Positions 26,341 through 35,529 of a DNA stretch of 35,834 bases are shown here, in pieces. The DNA comes from Fidelibacterota bacterium (lineage in GTDB: Bacteria; Fidelibacterota; Marinisomatia; SCGC-AAA003-L08; D37C17). Location: positions 1 through 35,834 of the forward strand of contig JACNLQ010000033.1 of assembly GCA_014381415.1 (NCBI GenBank). The letters run 5' to 3'. The translations under genes and the position numbers were made by a program. Each line of letters opens with the position of its first letter. The first letter of the stretch is position 1. The notes under the pieces are model-generated. The model did not search any database, was not told the origin of the DNA, and saw nothing but the letters and a program-made list of their open reading frames with translations.

Positions 26341-28167
26341 TTACTTGAGTGAGGAGCATTTCTGAATTGCTTCACACAATTTCATTGAAAATCCAGTCTT
26401 TTCTCTCAGTTCAATCAATGAGGCATTTTGTATAGTTTCTAACGACTTAAACTCCTTCCACAATTTCTGAATTCGTTTTTTCCCCATTCCAGGGATTTCC
26501 TCAAATATACTTTTGGTCATATCCTTCTTTCGGGCCTTTCGGTGAAAAGTGATGGCAAAACGGTGAACCTCATCTCGAATTGCCCGTAATAAATGTAGTC
26601 CCGCTGATGTTTTAGCAATATTCTGTGGCTCGGACATTCCCGGTTTAAATACTTCTTCCAATCGCTTCGCGAGACCAATAACCGGCACATACCCTAAACC
26701 CAAAGCATCTAAGGCAGATTTTGCTGCAGAAAGCTGACCCTTCCCTCCATCAATAAGTATGAGATCAGGTAGTGGATTTTTTTCCTCCAATTGCCGTTTA
26801 TAACGACGGTCTACCACTTCGTGCATGGATGCAAAATCATCAATGCCTTTCACCGTTTTAATATGGAATTTTCGATATTCTGATTTACGGGGTTTTCCAT
26901 CTACAAAACTAACCATTCCAGCCACAGGATTACTGCCCTGTATATTTGAATTGTCAAAGGCTTCAATTCGCCGGGGAGCCACTTCCATGCCCAAGTCTTC
27001 CTGAAGTTGAAGCACCGGTTTTGTAAGGAGTTCCTTGCGTTTGGCTTGTTTGAGACGTAATTCTCCCAGAAGTAAATCAGCATTACGTTTAGAAATTTCT
27101 ACTAATTTTCGTTTTTCTCCTCTTTCCGGTACCAGAATCTGCACCCGCTTTTTCCGAATACCCTTCAGCCACTTTTCATATTCTATTATTTCATCAAAAT
27201 TACATTCAACCAATACTTCCTCAGGCAAGTCAATGGTTGAAGAGTAATACTGTAGCATAAATTGTGAGATATTTTTTGCATGAGCGCCGGAGTCATGTAC
27301 CTTTAAATTAAACTTTTCACGTCCCATTATATGCCCATTACGAATACGCATTACTACCCCTACTCCGTAACTATTTTCAGCTGATACCACCAATACATCC
27401 CTGTCTTTAAAATCCTGACTGGCTTTTTTCTGTTTGCGGGTAAATTGGGTGACTGCATTCAACTGGTCTCTATAGCGTACCGCGTCCTCATATTTTTGGT
27501 GCTCACTAGCTAAATCCATTTGCTCTTGGAGGTAACCCTTAATTTCCATATTCCTCCCTCTTAGAAATCCCTTTATCTGCTTAATCATCTCCCCATAGTC
27601 TTTTTCAGGCACTAAGCCCTCACAGGGACCATCACAGCGTTTGATGTGGTAATCCAGACATATCTTGATCTTCCCTGCTTCAATGGTATTATCATCAATA
27701 TAATAGGTGCAGGTTCTAAGGGGAAATATTTTATGAATCACCCGCAGAATTTCTCTCAAATACCCAGAATCGGTATAGGGACCAAAATAATTATGGTCAT
27801 CTTTGGTGAGATTTTTCTGCCGGATTATCTCCACTCGGGGGTAGGGTTCATTTGTAATACGGATATAGGGGAAGGTTTTATCATCCTTCAAAAAGACATT
27901 GTAACGGGGTTTATGTTCTTTGATGAGATTCGCCTCCGTAAGCAGTGCCTCTACCTCAGAACGCACCACCAGCCATTCCATATCAGCTATATTTTTCACC
28001 ATTACTAAAGTTTTGGGGTCTTTACCTGTAGGTGAATTAAAATAAGATCGCACCCGGTTTCTCAGTATTTTTGCCTTGCCAATGTAAATAATCTCCCCCT
28101 TACCATCACGGAAGAAATATACTCCCGGTGATTTGGGGATTTGGCTGAGTTTTTGCTGAATATCCAT
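26341..28167 (-). CDS. uvrC: Excinuclease ABC subunit C
   Basis: This 608-residue nuclease makes the two incisions of nucleotide excision repair with UvrA and UvrB. The N-terminal GIY-YIG domain shows GVYFF (15-19), IIYIGKA (26-32) and nearby arginines, with a Glu in the LLTEANLIKEHKP helix. A UVR motif lies near 205-240. The RNase H-like C-terminal nuclease keeps its acidic/His residues in EAFDNSNIQGSNPVAGMV, LILIDGGKGQL and RDEVHRFAITFHR; helix-hairpin-helix motifs follow (IPGMGKKRIQKLW). The DNSNIQG form, instead of DISHIQG, is typical of the Bacteroidetes side. It is a single gene, convergent with the phosphatase gene. Confidence 0.97.
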   Translation of the reverse strand: MDIQQKLSQIPKSPGVYFFRDGKGEIIYIGKAKILRNRVRSYFNSPTGKDPKTLVMVKNIADMEWLVVRSEVEALLTEANLIKEHKPRYNVFLKDDKTFPYIRITNEPYPRVEIIRQKNLTKDDHNYFGPYTDSGYLREILRVIHKIFPLRTCTYYIDDNTIEAGKIKICLDYHIKRCDGPCEGLVPEKDYGEMIKQIKGFLRGRNMEIKGYLQEQMDLASEHQKYEDAVRYRDQLNAVTQFTRKQKKASQDFKDRDVLVVSAENSYGVGVVMRIRNGHIMGREKFNLKVHDSGAHAKNISQFMLQYYSSTIDLPEEVLVECNFDEIIEYEKWLKGIRKKRVQILVPERGEKRKLVEISKRNADLLLGELRLKQAKRKELLTKPVLQLQEDLGMEVAPRRIEAFDNSNIQGSNPVAGMVSFVDGKPRKSEYRKFHIKTVKGIDDFASMHEVVDRRYKRQLEEKNPLPDLILIDGGKGQLSAAKSALDALGLGYVPVIGLAKRLEEVFKPGMSEPQNIAKTSAGLHLLRAIRDEVHRFAITFHRKARKKDMTKSIFEEIPGMGKKRIQKLWKEFKSLETIQNASLIELREKTGFSMKLCEAIQKCSSLK

Positions 28168-28422
28168 TAGGGTAATTTAGGGAAGAGTTAGAAAATGGGG
28201 GGAGTTTCTCTTTTAATTAACCACGCTTGGCTGCCAACAAGAATCAGTGTTAGCGGGTAGGAATTATCACAAATTCACACGAAGAAGTGTATGTTTTGGA
28301 TTATTGGATTTATGAGTTGGTTGATTTGAAAAAAGAAATTTATATAAACAGAATGAATCTACAAACCAGCCCGCCATTGTTAAAATACTTCAATTTTAAG
28401 CCCTTAAACAGACTGGTTTACA
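28168..28422. other. 255-bp intergenic region with no gene seen
   Basis: The region lies between mce (ends 28423) and uvrC (starts 28167). It probably holds the uvrC promoter and the end of the mce transcript. Short open frames here lack ribosome sites and family resemblance. A weak 5-bp hairpin close to 28405-28421 is too short to call a terminator. Confidence 0.6.
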
Positions 28423-28842
28423 TTACTTTTTTTCACATAATTCTACCAACACTCCACCAGTGGACTTGGGATGCAGAAAAGCAATTTTAAATCCCTCTGC
28501 CCCAATTCGGGGACTCTTATCAATAAGCTCTACATCATTCTCATTTAGATAGTCCAACGCCGACTGAATGTTGTCAACAATAAGGGCTAAATGATGTATT
28601 CCTCCACCCTTTTTATCAATAAAGCGGCTAATTGGCGAATTTTCATCAGTGGCCTTTAAAAATTCCAGTTTACCACATCCTGTCTCATAAATATCCGTAA
28701 TTACCTGCTGATCATCAATCTTTTCTCTACTACGAAGTTCCAAACCAAGAAGATCACCAAAAACATCAGAGATGCCATTTAAATTATCAACAGCAATGCC
28801 CACATGTTCAATTCCCAATATTTTAAACGGTAATTCAGGCAT
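28423..28842 (-). CDS. mce: Methylmalonyl-CoA epimerase
   Basis: This 139-residue vicinal-oxygen-chelate fold enzyme interconverts the R and S forms of methylmalonyl-CoA in propionyl-CoA/succinyl-CoA metabolism. Metal-ligand positions are visible: His in IEHVGIAVDN, His in GGGIHHLALIV, and Glu in GVLVELCEKK; the FLHPKSTGGVLVEL ending is diagnostic. It overlaps rimO by 8 bp and is last in a seven-gene overlapping run whose first gene is meaB, the chaperone of methylmalonyl-CoA mutase. The mutase itself is not in the window. Confidence 0.95.
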   Translation of the reverse strand: MPELPFKILGIEHVGIAVDNLNGISDVFGDLLGLELRSREKIDDQQVITDIYETGCGKLEFLKATDENSPISRFIDKKGGGIHHLALIVDNIQSALDYLNENDVELIDKSPRIGAEGFKIAFLHPKSTGGVLVELCEKK

Positions 28843-30142
28843 GGACTAATCTCTTCGCCGCTAAATCATATTCAAATGCATCGGTGATTTCAACATCATA
28901 AAATTCACCAATATTTAGTTTTTCATCTATCCGGACAAAATTATCAACTTCCGGGGCATCACGATAGGAGCGGCCGATAGATGTACCATCTTCACTATGC
29001 CTGTCGATGAGCACTCTTTCAATATTCCCAATGAGGGTTTGGTTCTTTTTCCAATTCATATCCTGCTGCAACATCATAATGGCATCCATACGTTCTGTTT
29101 TTATTTCTGTGGGAACATCATCTTTAATGGATGCTCCATGGGTACCCTCTTCTTCAGAATATGTAAAAACTCCTAGGCGGTCAAACTCAATCTCTTCTAC
29201 AAAATCATATAATTCTTTAAAATCAGAATCACTTTCACCGGGGAAACCTACAATGATACTGGTTCGGATAGAAATGTCAGGATTTACCTGCCGTAAATCA
29301 TCAATCCGTTTTCGAATACCGCTTGACATAAGTCCTCTCCGCATATCTTTTAACATTTTATCAGATCCATGCTGAACAGGCATGTCAATATAGGGTACGA
29401 GTTTTTCCAACTGCCCAAATCGTTGAATCATTTCTCTGTGTAGATGAGCCGGATGGGCATAATGGAGGCGAATCCATTCCAATTCATTCACTTTGTCTAG
29501 TTCATCCATTAGTTCATGCAGAGAAGATCGAGGGGTTAAGTCCCAGCCATAGGAGGTAGAATCTTGGGCGATGACCAGTAATTCTTTCACTCCTACATCA
29601 GCCAGTCGTTGTGCTTCCTGCACATTCCACGCTACCGGCTGACTTTTTTGCTGTCCACGCATAATTGGGATGGAGCAAAAACTGCAGCCATTATCACAAC
29701 CTTCAGCAATTTTCAGATAGGCATAATGATTGGGGGTTAATAATGAGCGGAAATAATCAGGGTCATCTTTGGTATGGGATTTTCCTGTTAAGTAGCTGAG
29801 AACTGCGGCATGGTCATCGGTGCCAAAAAAAGCATCCACTTCAGGGAGTTCATCATGTAGCTCGGAGCCATATCGATCTGAAAAACAGCCCATGACAACT
29901 AAGTTTTCCACCTGATTGGACCTTCGCAATTCTCCTGCTTCTAAAATTACATCTACAGATTCCTCTCTGGCAGTATCTAAAAATCCGCAGGTATTCACAA
30001 TGAGTATATCCGCTTCATCAGATTTTTGTACAATTTCATAGTTTTCCTGCTTGAGTCCACCCAATAATATTTCTGAATCCACCAGATTTTTGGCACATCC
30101 CAGGCTAATCATACAGACCCTATTTTGCTTTGAATTATTCAT
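28835..30142 (-). CDS. rimO: Ribosomal protein S12 methylthiotransferase RimO
   Basis: This 435-residue radical-SAM enzyme adds a methylthio group to a conserved Asp of ribosomal protein uS12. The N-terminal MTTase domain carries cluster cysteines at 10 and 16 (VCMISLGCAKNLVDSE) and a third near 86 in MGCFSDRYG. The radical-SAM motif is CDNGCSFCSIP near 150, and a TRAM-like beta domain occupies the last about 65 residues. SLGCAKNLVDSE and the MPVQHGSDKML motif favour RimO over MiaB. It overlaps ftsY and mce by 8 bp each. The ATG has a GGTAA-like ribosome site inside ftsY. Confidence 0.95.
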   Translation of the reverse strand: MNNSKQNRVCMISLGCAKNLVDSEILLGGLKQENYEIVQKSDEADILIVNTCGFLDTAREESVDVILEAGELRRSNQVENLVVMGCFSDRYGSELHDELPEVDAFFGTDDHAAVLSYLTGKSHTKDDPDYFRSLLTPNHYAYLKIAEGCDNGCSFCSIPIMRGQQKSQPVAWNVQEAQRLADVGVKELLVIAQDSTSYGWDLTPRSSLHELMDELDKVNELEWIRLHYAHPAHLHREMIQRFGQLEKLVPYIDMPVQHGSDKMLKDMRRGLMSSGIRKRIDDLRQVNPDISIRTSIIVGFPGESDSDFKELYDFVEEIEFDRLGVFTYSEEEGTHGASIKDDVPTEIKTERMDAIMMLQQDMNWKKNQTLIGNIERVLIDRHSEDGTSIGRSYRDAPEVDNFVRIDEKLNIGEFYDVEITDAFEYDLAAKRLVHA

Positions 30143-31037
30143 TTACCATTTCTTTTTTATTGGAAATCAATCCGTTAATATAACTTTCCCGGTCAAATGG
30201 AACCAAGTCATCTACCTGTTCCCCTACTCCCAAGAAATAAACCGGAAGATTTAACTCTTTCATAATCTGAATCGCAATTCCGCCCCGAGCGGTACCATCC
30301 ATTTTTGTCAGGATTACCCCTGTTAATGGAATATATTTGGCAAATTCCCGTGCCTGCTGGAGTCCATTTTGACCGGTGTTGGCATCTATTGTAATAAGCA
30401 CATCAATTTCATCGGTTAGCTTCAAGACAACCCTGTGTATTTTCTCTAATTCTTTCATGAGATTGGCTGATGTGTGCAACCGCCCTGATGTATCTACAAT
30501 AATTCTATTCAGGTTTTTTGTGATCCCGCTGGAAACACCATCATAGGCGACGGAGGCAGGATCAGCAGATTTATCGTTTGCTGTAAGCTGCAAGTTAAGC
30601 CGCTTTGCCCAAATTCGTATTTGCTCAACAGCTGCTGCTCGATATGTATCTGCAGCAACCAGTGAAACTGACTCCCCAGTACTGGAATAATACCCCCCTA
30701 ATTTAGCGGCTGAAGTAGTTTTACCGGTACCATTGATTCCAACTAGGAGAATTACCTTTTGTAATTCATGTACTTCATTTACATCAGATAGATACTGTTT
30801 AATGCACTGCTGAAATCGATCCTCCCGGGTAATTTCTGCTTTATCCGGCGCTTTAAGCTGTTCAATAATAGAGTCCGTAAGCTCCCAACCAATATCGGCA
30901 CCTAACAATGCTTCTTCTAAATCCTCAATATCTTCTTCAGTGAGAATGGTTTTTCCTGAGAATTTCGCTAAAAGATGAGATAACTTATTGCGAGTTTTCG
31001 TTAAACCTGAAATTGTTTTTTTGAGAAATGAAATCAT
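30135..31037 (-). CDS. ftsY: Signal recognition particle receptor FtsY
   Basis: This 300-residue SRP GTPase docks ribosome-SRP complexes at the membrane. Only the N and G domains are present; the acidic A domain of E. coli is absent, as in many phyla. N-domain residues 1-85 include LLGADIGWELTDSII. G motifs: GINGTGKTTSAAKLGGYY (G1), AADTYRAAAVEQIRIWA (G2/insertion box), DTSGRLHTS (G3, Ser where Ala is usual) and TKMDGTARGG (G4), then the closing VGVGEQVDDLVPFD. It overlaps pgsA by 4 bp and rimO by 8 bp; together with the nearby tatC it makes the run rich in protein export functions. Confidence 0.96.
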   Translation of the reverse strand: MISFLKKTISGLTKTRNKLSHLLAKFSGKTILTEEDIEDLEEALLGADIGWELTDSIIEQLKAPDKAEITREDRFQQCIKQYLSDVNEVHELQKVILLVGINGTGKTTSAAKLGGYYSSTGESVSLVAADTYRAAAVEQIRIWAKRLNLQLTANDKSADPASVAYDGVSSGITKNLNRIIVDTSGRLHTSANLMKELEKIHRVVLKLTDEIDVLITIDANTGQNGLQQAREFAKYIPLTGVILTKMDGTARGGIAIQIMKELNLPVYFLGVGEQVDDLVPFDRESYINGLISNKKEMVNE

Positions 31038-31654
31038 CTCGCTTCTAATTCTTTAAAATAGCGTAAATATCTTCGGATATATTCAAATGTACTAAACGTA
31101 AACAAGAGAGTTGAAATCAGGTAGGATGACCACAGAATTAAATTTGGTATATTCAACGGATCTTTTAATAAAAATAATACCATCATGAGTGCGGAAATCC
31201 CTATAAACCACTTCCCTGATTTATTCGATTGAAATACCTCCTCTTGAGAAAACATTAAATAAACACCGATAATGATGAGAAAAATGTCCCTTATTGCCAA
31301 GATGAGAAAAAATAGCAGAAAGGGTAAATTATAAATTATTATCAAATAAATTAATACTACCATCATACAGACTTTGTCAGCAACGGGATCAATGAGTTTG
31401 CCAAAGTTGGTAATTTCCTCAGCTTTTCGTGCCACATATCCATCTAAAAAATCTGTTAATACAATAATGATGATGAGTGATAAAGCCTGCCATAATTTAC
31501 TTTCCATACCATGTGCGATGTCTTCAAATATTAATACCAATGGTATGGTAAGAAATATTCTACTGATACTAATGGCATTAGCAAGGGTCATTATACGGTC
31601 CTGCCGGGTTTGGAGGCGTTTTTTTCGTACCCTTTTTCTGTGCTTAAATCGCAT
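31034..31654 (-). CDS. pgsA: CDP-alcohol phosphatidyltransferase (PgsA-like)
   Basis: This 206-residue integral membrane enzyme probably makes phosphatidylglycerophosphate from CDP-diacylglycerol and glycerol-3-phosphate. The signature DG-x2-AR-x8-G-x3-D-x3-D is complete (Asp68 nearby, Asp71, Asp89 and Asp93 in DGYVARKAEEITNFGK and LIDPVADK), and several hydrophobic helices follow. The first 21 residues are very basic (RFKHRKRVRKKR), and the internal Met22 aligns with usual family starts. The upstream ATG overlaps the previous stop as TAATG, which supports the long form through coupling. Assignment to PG rather than another head group is by length and context. Confidence 0.88.
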   Translation of the reverse strand: MRFKHRKRVRKKRLQTRQDRIMTLANAISISRIFLTIPLVLIFEDIAHGMESKLWQALSLIIIIVLTDFLDGYVARKAEEITNFGKLIDPVADKVCMMVVLIYLIIIYNLPFLLFFLILAIRDIFLIIIGVYLMFSQEEVFQSNKSGKWFIGISALMMVLFLLKDPLNIPNLILWSSYLISTLLFTFSTFEYIRRYLRYFKELEAR

Positions 31655-32634
31655 TAGTTATTTCGATGAGAATTAAATTTTAATGCAGCTATTAAGGAGT
31701 TTTTATAATCAGAAGCGGGAAATATATTAAGCTCATCCTGCGCTTCTTTGGATAGTCTGTCAATTTGGTTTTCTGCAAATTCTATCCCACCATGCTTTTC
31801 GATGAGTTTTCTGATTTCTCTAATTTCTGATTTTTTTACATGATTGTTTAACTGTCTTTTAATAACCTTTGCATCAGCAGGATCTAATTTTTCAAAAAGA
31901 TAAATGAGTGGTAATGTGAGAATATTTTTTTTCAGATCAAAACCAGCAGGTTTTCCCAATCCTTCAACATTACCGGTAATATCTAACAGATCATCTTTAA
32001 TCTGGAATACCAGTCCAAATTTTTCACCAAACTTTGCCAATGCTTCGCGTTTATCATTATCTTTTGTTACTGTCATAACCCCTAATTTACAGGCTGCGGA
32101 AAATAATGAAGCTGTTTTATCGCTCACCATTTGATAATAGATTTCCTCCGTCATATTTTTTTTGATGGCTTTTTCGATTTGTTGGATTTCACCTTGGCTC
32201 AGACGCTCCGCAGTACTGGATAAAATCTCTAAGGCATCAAAGTCTTTCAAGTGAATCATATTTGTAAGAGCTTTTGAAAACATAAAATCGCCTACTAAAA
32301 TAGAAAGTTTATTTTTCCATACCCGGTTTATAGATGGCCACCTTCGACGAAGATTCGCTTCATCTACCACATCATCATGGATAAGCGTTGCCACATGAAT
32401 CATTTCAATGAGGGCTGCTGCACGATAGGTGTTTTCATTGGGTTTTCCACATAAACCTGCAGAAAGCAAACAGAGACGGGGTCGAAGCTGTTTCCCCTTT
32501 TTCCGGGAAATATATCTTATAATTGTATTTATTAATTTTACATCCGATTGAATCGATTCCCTATAAACTTCCTCAAACTGGATTAGGTTTTCACGAATTG
32601 GAGATGTTACAATTTTTTGCAGTTCGACATTCAC
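31654..32634 (-). CDS. Trans-polyprenyl diphosphate synthase
   Basis: This 326-residue all-helical prenyltransferase extends isoprenyl diphosphates, probably to the side chain of a respiratory quinone. The first Asp-rich motif is DDVVD (87-91, followed by EANLRRR), and the second is QIKDDLLDITG near 215; KGKQLRPRL is the substrate-binding lysine/arginine region. The sequence style is octaprenyl-type (IspB) rather than farnesyl synthase; chain length is not determined. The start is a GTG that overlaps the tatC stop as GTGA. It is fed by the MEP pathway, to which the unlinked ispG of this window belongs. Confidence 0.92.
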   Translation of the reverse strand: MNVELQKIVTSPIRENLIQFEEVYRESIQSDVKLINTIIRYISRKKGKQLRPRLCLLSAGLCGKPNENTYRAAALIEMIHVATLIHDDVVDEANLRRRWPSINRVWKNKLSILVGDFMFSKALTNMIHLKDFDALEILSSTAERLSQGEIQQIEKAIKKNMTEEIYYQMVSDKTASLFSAACKLGVMTVTKDNDKREALAKFGEKFGLVFQIKDDLLDITGNVEGLGKPAGFDLKKNILTLPLIYLFEKLDPADAKVIKRQLNNHVKKSEIREIRKLIEKHGGIEFAENQIDRLSKEAQDELNIFPASDYKNSLIAALKFNSHRNN

Positions 32635-33368
32635 ACTAATGAATCCTTTGGTTTGAAAAGTTTACTAATTAGAATACTGAACTCATAAAGAACAATAAGG
32701 GGAACCACAATAAGTATTTGACTAACTGGATCAGGAGGGGTCAGCACGGCTCCAAGAATAAGAAATACAACAACAGCAAACTTTCGATATTCCCGTAAAA
32801 ATGCAGGGGTGAGGATGCCAATTTTTGTAAAAAATATAGAAATTACCGGAAGCTGAAATAATAATCCACACCCGAAAATTAACCAGAGAATATACATGAG
32901 GTATCCTTCTAAAGTGAAATTATAAGCCACATCAATTGTCTCTGCGGTTAATGAAGTAAAGAATGTCAGGCTAAATGGAATAATTACAAAATAGGCAAAA
33001 CTCATTCCCAGTAGAAAAAATGCAGATGAAAAAATTACCGTAAAAATGACTGCTAACCCATATTTATCTTCAAATGCCGGTGATATAAAACGCCAAAACT
33101 GGTACAAAATAACCGGCAAACCCAATATCATGCCTCCAAATAATGCCACAGACAATTTCACCGTGAACATACTTGTAATTTTTAAAACCTGAAGGTTTAA
33201 ATCAATAGAAAGAGATTCTGTGGGATTGATAAGCCAATACATGATAAAATCCGCATAGCGGTATGTGACAACTGCTCCAAATAAAATAGCAATGATAGAT
33301 TTAATTAATCGCCAACGGAGTTCTTCCAAATGATCCCAAAATGGCATTTCAGGAGATTGATTATTCAT
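32631..33368 (-). CDS. tatC: Sec-independent translocase TatC
   Basis: This 245-residue protein with six hydrophobic helices is the receptor of the twin-arginine translocase for folded proteins. The N-terminal signature MPFWDHLEELRWRLIKSI is clear, and the conserved FxxPAFE-type loop appears as FISPAFEDKYG. Conserved GLPVILYQFWRF and GAVLTPPDPVSQ segments follow. It overlaps meaB and the prenyl synthase gene by 4 bp each. No TatA or TatB gene is seen in the window. Confidence 0.96.
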   Translation of the reverse strand: MNNQSPEMPFWDHLEELRWRLIKSIIAILFGAVVTYRYADFIMYWLINPTESLSIDLNLQVLKITSMFTVKLSVALFGGMILGLPVILYQFWRFISPAFEDKYGLAVIFTVIFSSAFFLLGMSFAYFVIIPFSLTFFTSLTAETIDVAYNFTLEGYLMYILWLIFGCGLLFQLPVISIFFTKIGILTPAFLREYRKFAVVVFLILGAVLTPPDPVSQILIVVPLIVLYEFSILISKLFKPKDSLV

Positions 33369-34303
33369 TTTTGTGCTATCAGTTGTTTGGCTAAATTGTA
33401 TGGAGATTGACGAAGATCAGGTTGTTTTTCTAATTCAGATTGAAGTTCTGAATGGTTTTTATCATTCCAGAAAGAAATCATTAGATCATCTGTTATGAGT
33501 TTTGTTACTCTTTTTTTATAGCGATCATCTATTTTTACTTTTTGAATACCCTGGGTCAGATTAAAGGATTTATGGACATCAATGGATTTCATCAGTTCCT
33601 CTATGCCCTTACCCTCAGTAGCAACCGTTGCTACAACCTGAGGCATCCATTGGTTATCCTCAATTTTAAGTGTGGAAAGAATATTTTTCAGAGTAATCAT
33701 CAATTTATTTGAACCAGCTCGGTCAGCTTTATTAATTGCGAAAATATTTCCAATTTCCATCAAACCTGCCTTCAGCATTTGAACCTCATCACCAGACTCA
33801 GGAACCAATACTACAACTACAGAATCGGTAGCCTGAATGACATCCAATTCTATTTGCCCCACCCCAACCGTTTCAAAAATGATAATGTCATACCCCGCAG
33901 CATCAAATATTTCTCCCACTTCTTGTGTTTTTTGAGCCAAACCACCCCGACTTCCCCTGGTTGCCATACTTCTCACAAAAACATGGGGATCTGAAAAATG
34001 GGACGTCATTCGAATTCGGTCTCCTAACACAGCACCTCCGGAAAATGGACTGGTGGGATCAACTGCAATAACCGCAACCCTTTTGTCAATTTTACGAAAG
34101 GCTGAAATTAGATTATGGGTGAGTGAACTTTTCCCCGCTCCGGGAGGTCCGGTGATTCCTATTTTATAGGCATTCCCTGTATCTTTGTAAATCTCAGAAA
34201 GAAGTTTTGCCCCTTCTTCTCTGCAATCTTCAATTAACGATACAGCCTGGGAAATTGAAAGTCTTGATTGCTCACGTATTCCTTGGATTAACTCTGGTAA
34301 CAC
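33365..34303 (-). CDS. meaB: MeaB/ArgK family GTPase (methylmalonyl-CoA mutase chaperone)
   Basis: This 312-residue G3E-family GTPase loads and protects the B12 cofactor of methylmalonyl-CoA mutase. Walker A is GPPGAGKSS (52-60), with VDPTSPFSGGAVLGDR near 81-96, ETVGVGQIE near 144 and NKAD near 190. The annotation ArgK (arginine transport kinase) found in databases is outdated for this family. The start is GTG with no strong ribosome site, 42 bp after the Crp-like gene. The presence of mce in the same run supports a methylmalonyl-CoA route; the mutase genes must be elsewhere. Confidence 0.93.
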   Translation of the reverse strand: MLPELIQGIREQSRLSISQAVSLIEDCREEGAKLLSEIYKDTGNAYKIGITGPPGAGKSSLTHNLISAFRKIDKRVAVIAVDPTSPFSGGAVLGDRIRMTSHFSDPHVFVRSMATRGSRGGLAQKTQEVGEIFDAAGYDIIIFETVGVGQIELDVIQATDSVVVVLVPESGDEVQMLKAGLMEIGNIFAINKADRAGSNKLMITLKNILSTLKIEDNQWMPQVVATVATEGKGIEELMKSIDVHKSFNLTQGIQKVKIDDRYKKRVTKLITDDLMISFWNDKNHSELQSELEKQPDLRQSPYNLAKQLIAQK

Positions 34304-34345
34304 GAAGCAAATTTAAGGATTTAATACTGTCTTTTGTTATATGGT

Positions 34346-35032
34346 TTAGACGGTTTTATCAAATAGGCGTTTAAAGAAAGCATAATCTGGAATGACCACA
34401 GTGTGCCCGACTTTTGTTATCATGAGTCTATCTTCAAACAATTTTAAAACTCTGGAAACAGTTTCCCTTGATGTACCGGACATATTGGCAATATCTTGTT
34501 GGAAAGGTAATTTTTCAATAGTAACCTGTCCCTTTCGGATAACCCCCATATCTTCTGCTAAATTTAGGATTGATACACCGATCCTATGCTCAGCATCAGA
34601 AAGAGATAATGCTTCAATCTGTTGATCAGATTTCCTGAGTCGTTTTGCTAACTCTCCCATAAGGGCAAAGGAAATTTTAAAATTTCGTCTTAGTAATCGG
34701 AGGAATTCGCTTCTTTGAATTGCGATGAGTTCACAATTTTCCTGAGCTAAGGCATTGGCTGATCGCGCTTCGCCATCTAAAATTGCCATTTCACCAAAAA
34801 TTTCGCCTGGCCCCAATAATGATAAAATCACTTCTTTACCTTCATCATTTACCCGAGTAATTTTTACAGTACCTTTAACAATTATGAAAACTATGTCACC
34901 AAATTCTTCTTCAAGAATAATCATACTATTTTTCGGATATTTCCGTGGAGTACAGCTTTCGGAAACATCAGCTAATTCCTCTGCATCTAAATCAATAAAA
35001 ATTGGAATGGAATTAAGATTGTCAGTTATCAT
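34346..35032 (-). CDS. Crp/Fnr family transcription regulator
   Basis: This 228-residue dimeric regulator has an N-terminal cyclic-nucleotide-binding fold (about 10-120): GEMAILDGEARSANALA contains the Glu81, Arg90 and Ser91 positions that contact cyclic nucleotide in CRP. A long dimer helix follows (about 120-145), and a winged helix-turn-helix (178-201) with recognition helix SRETVSRVLKLFE. Arg189, Glu190 and Arg194 match CRP Arg180, Glu181 and Arg185, which read TGTGA half-sites. The Fnr-type cysteine cluster is absent. AAGGA precedes the ATG by about eight bases. The TGTGAT-N4-ATCACA palindrome before gltA is a plausible target. Ligand not proven. Confidence 0.93.
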   Translation of the reverse strand: MITDNLNSIPIFIDLDAEELADVSESCTPRKYPKNSMIILEEEFGDIVFIIVKGTVKITRVNDEGKEVILSLLGPGEIFGEMAILDGEARSANALAQENCELIAIQRSEFLRLLRRNFKISFALMGELAKRLRKSDQQIEALSLSDAEHRIGVSILNLAEDMGVIRKGQVTIEKLPFQQDIANMSGTSRETVSRVLKLFEDRLMITKVGHTVVIPDYAFFKRLFDKTV

Positions 35033-35225
35033 TATTTTTTTCCTTATATAGAATGGTTTCTTTGTAAACAGTAAATACCGAATTCACAGACTAGTAAAAT
35101 TAGATGGATTATTTTCTAATTACAATAATTTCTAAAATATAAATGATTATTTATTCTTTAGTCTTATAAAATAAATCTTTATTAAATTTATGGGCTAATT
35201 TAGAATTAAATAATTAAACATTACT

Positions 35226-35474
35226 ATGGGTGCATCAGGATCAGAGTTAAAAAGAGTACGACAATCACAGAGGAATAACCTTCGAAATCGTCATTATAAG
35301 TCAATGGTTAAAACTTCAATTAAAAAGGTGATGGAAGCAGATAAAAAAGATGCTTCTGCACTTTTAGACCAAGCTATATCAACCATTGACCGTGTATGTA
35401 GGAAAGGTATTATTCATAAAAATCGTGCTTCCCACCAAAAATCTAGACTCACCAAATACGTTAACAGCCTTTAG
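35226..35474 (+). CDS. rpsT: 30S ribosomal protein bS20
   Basis: This 82-residue basic helical protein binds 16S rRNA during small-subunit assembly. Recognisable features are the N-terminal KRVRQSQRNNLRNRHYKS, the middle KKVMEADKKDASALLDQAI, and the C-terminal KGIIHKNRASHQKSRL. It is normal in size. It is divergent from the Crp-like gene across a 193-bp AT-rich spacer. No clear ribosome site precedes the ATG; many FCB genes are read without one. It is followed by an intrinsic terminator. Confidence 0.97.
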   Translation: MGASGSELKRVRQSQRNNLRNRHYKSMVKTSIKKVMEADKKDASALLDQAISTIDRVCRKGIIHKNRASHQKSRLTKYVNSL

Positions 35475-35496
35475 GCTGCAGATTTAATATTTCAGT

Positions 35497-35529
35497 ACCC
35501 TATCCATGCAATGTGGATGGGGTTTTTTA
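35497..35529 (+). terminator. Intrinsic terminator after rpsT
   Basis: The arms CCCTATCCA and TGGATGGGG (one G-U pair) flank a short loop and run into TTTTTTAT. The last bases overlap the stop codon of the guaB-like pseudogene on the other strand. Confidence 0.88.

Noticed and set aside
28287-28490. 67-aa plus-strand frame between uvrC and mce
   Set aside because: It runs into mce on the opposite strand, with no ribosome site and no recognisable motif.
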